From: an uncultured Muribaculaceae bacterium
GTDB taxonomy: Bacteria; Bacteroidota; Bacteroidia; Bacteroidales; Muribaculaceae
Direction: 5' to 3'
Assembly (NCBI GenBank): GCA_947381945.1
Contig: CANCXM010000003.1
Location: 1 to 64,000 of the forward strand
Length of the DNA: 64,000 nt
Below the pieces are notes generated by a model. It was not told the origin of the DNA. It ran no database searches and saw only the letters and a list, made by a program, of their open reading frames with translations. Positions 63,610 to 64,000 of the stretch are shown here, in pieces. The position numbers and the translations under genes are program-made. The number at the start of each line of letters is the position of its first letter. Within the stretch, counting starts at the first letter, position 1.

Positions 63610-64000
63610 TCATTTTCGTTTATTCACAAATTTGCTGACTACAAGACCAATCTCACCCATAACTTTGAAACGCATGATATATGCCAAACCTACGTAAGCG
63701 ATAAGATATATCACTGCGACAAGAATAAAATGGAGATTTAACAAGGTCTGCAAAGTAAAGACTCCGGTCATACAAACAGCAGCGAGCAAAAGCACTGGAA
63801 GTATATCGCCCATCTGCTCAGAGAAACTGTAAGGCGTATGGCGGGAAGCCAACAGCACGTTGACCATGAATATATTGAAATTACTGAGGACCATACCCCA
63901 CAAGAGACCGGTCATGCCAAACAGCATTCCAACAAAAAGACACACAAGGAGGAAACTCCACTTATAGATGCTCCAATGAAACAGCAAACGGCTCTTTCCT
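63610..64000 (-). CDS. polysaccharide flippase, C-terminal part (runs off the right edge)
   Basis: The frame is open to the right edge (codons before TTG 63987 read GKSR), so only about 130 C-terminal residues are in the window. They form four hydrophobic helices ending in KFVNKRK. The pattern (WSIYKWSFLLVCLFVG, GLLWGMVLSNFNIFMVNVLL, MGDILPVLLLAAV) matches the C-terminal domain of Wzx-like oligosaccharide flippases, including the typical phrase that a membrane pair is followed by a helix with DLLP/DILP. It is 8 bp upstream of licD. It belongs to a different locus from the one at the left edge. Confidence 0.8.
   Translation of the reverse strand, partial: GKSRLLFHWSIYKWSFLLVCLFVGMLFGMTGLLWGMVLSNFNIFMVNVLLASRHTPYSFSEQMGDILPVLLLAAVCMTGVFTLQTLLNLHFILVAVIYLIAYVGLAYIMRFKVMGEIGLVVSKFVNKRK

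Overview
The window looks like chromosome from a gut Bacteroidales bacterium, most likely of the Muribaculaceae type. The evidence is the gene content (DUF3098 behind ftsX, BACON/BspA-like lipoproteins, a TonB-type barrel with a two-component system, a UpxY-type antiterminator, DUF4827, head-GIN/DUF2807), roughly 50 % GC in the housekeeping genes, and Bacteroidota promoters (TTTG, about 20 nt, TAnnTTTG) in front of many operons. The genus is inferred. No rRNA, tRNA, CRISPR array, intact insertion sequence or prophage was found.

Layout. Bases 1-3923 (minus) are the start of an exopolysaccharide locus: UpxY-like antiterminator, an unrecognised protein, a Wzx flippase and a Wzy-like polymerase cut by the window edge. 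Its upstream region holds a probable invertible promoter, caught pointing away from the locus, next to a long perfect hairpin. Next are NAD salvage (pncB, pncA), a HAD phosphatase, yigZ, and a minus-strand operon ftsX-DUF3098-uppP-truB-queA, then PASTA-rluD and lon. Bases 16.9-22.4 kb carry two related surface lipoproteins, a small secreted protein and a membrane-anchored TPR/HTH regulator. Then come cls, nadE, a dicarboxylate-type symporter, a head-GIN protein, a SulP transporter, prmA with small envelope-stress-like genes, a 372-bp MITE abutting a KefB-type antiporter, mgtC, a coiled-coil protein and an AlbA_2/ATPase/HTH regulator.

From 39.2 kb the plus strand has a TamA-like assembly protein, gph, a histidine-kinase-like protein whose phosphoacceptor His is Tyr, nrnA, a DUF4827 lipoprotein and glmM. 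Bases 47.85-48.74 and 53.19-53.54 kb are non-coding and hold REP-like palindromes and three copies of a repeated terminator/small-RNA-like element. Between them lies a divergent module: a two-component system (minus) and an outer-membrane barrel (plus), with a four-fold TAAG repeat array between the promoters. The right end has proC-proB-proA, an MFS transporter, guaB, a SurA-like PPIase and the end of a second polysaccharide locus (licD and a flippase).

How it fits together: most of the window is cell-envelope biology (undecaprenyl recycling, peptidoglycan precursor GlmM, cardiolipin, outer-membrane assembly and chaperoning, two polysaccharide loci) plus NAD, proline and GMP metabolism. The strongest candidates for new biology are the invertible promoter, the repeated RNA-like elements, the MITE that overlaps a stop codon, the non-canonical kinase, and the putative response-regulator operator.
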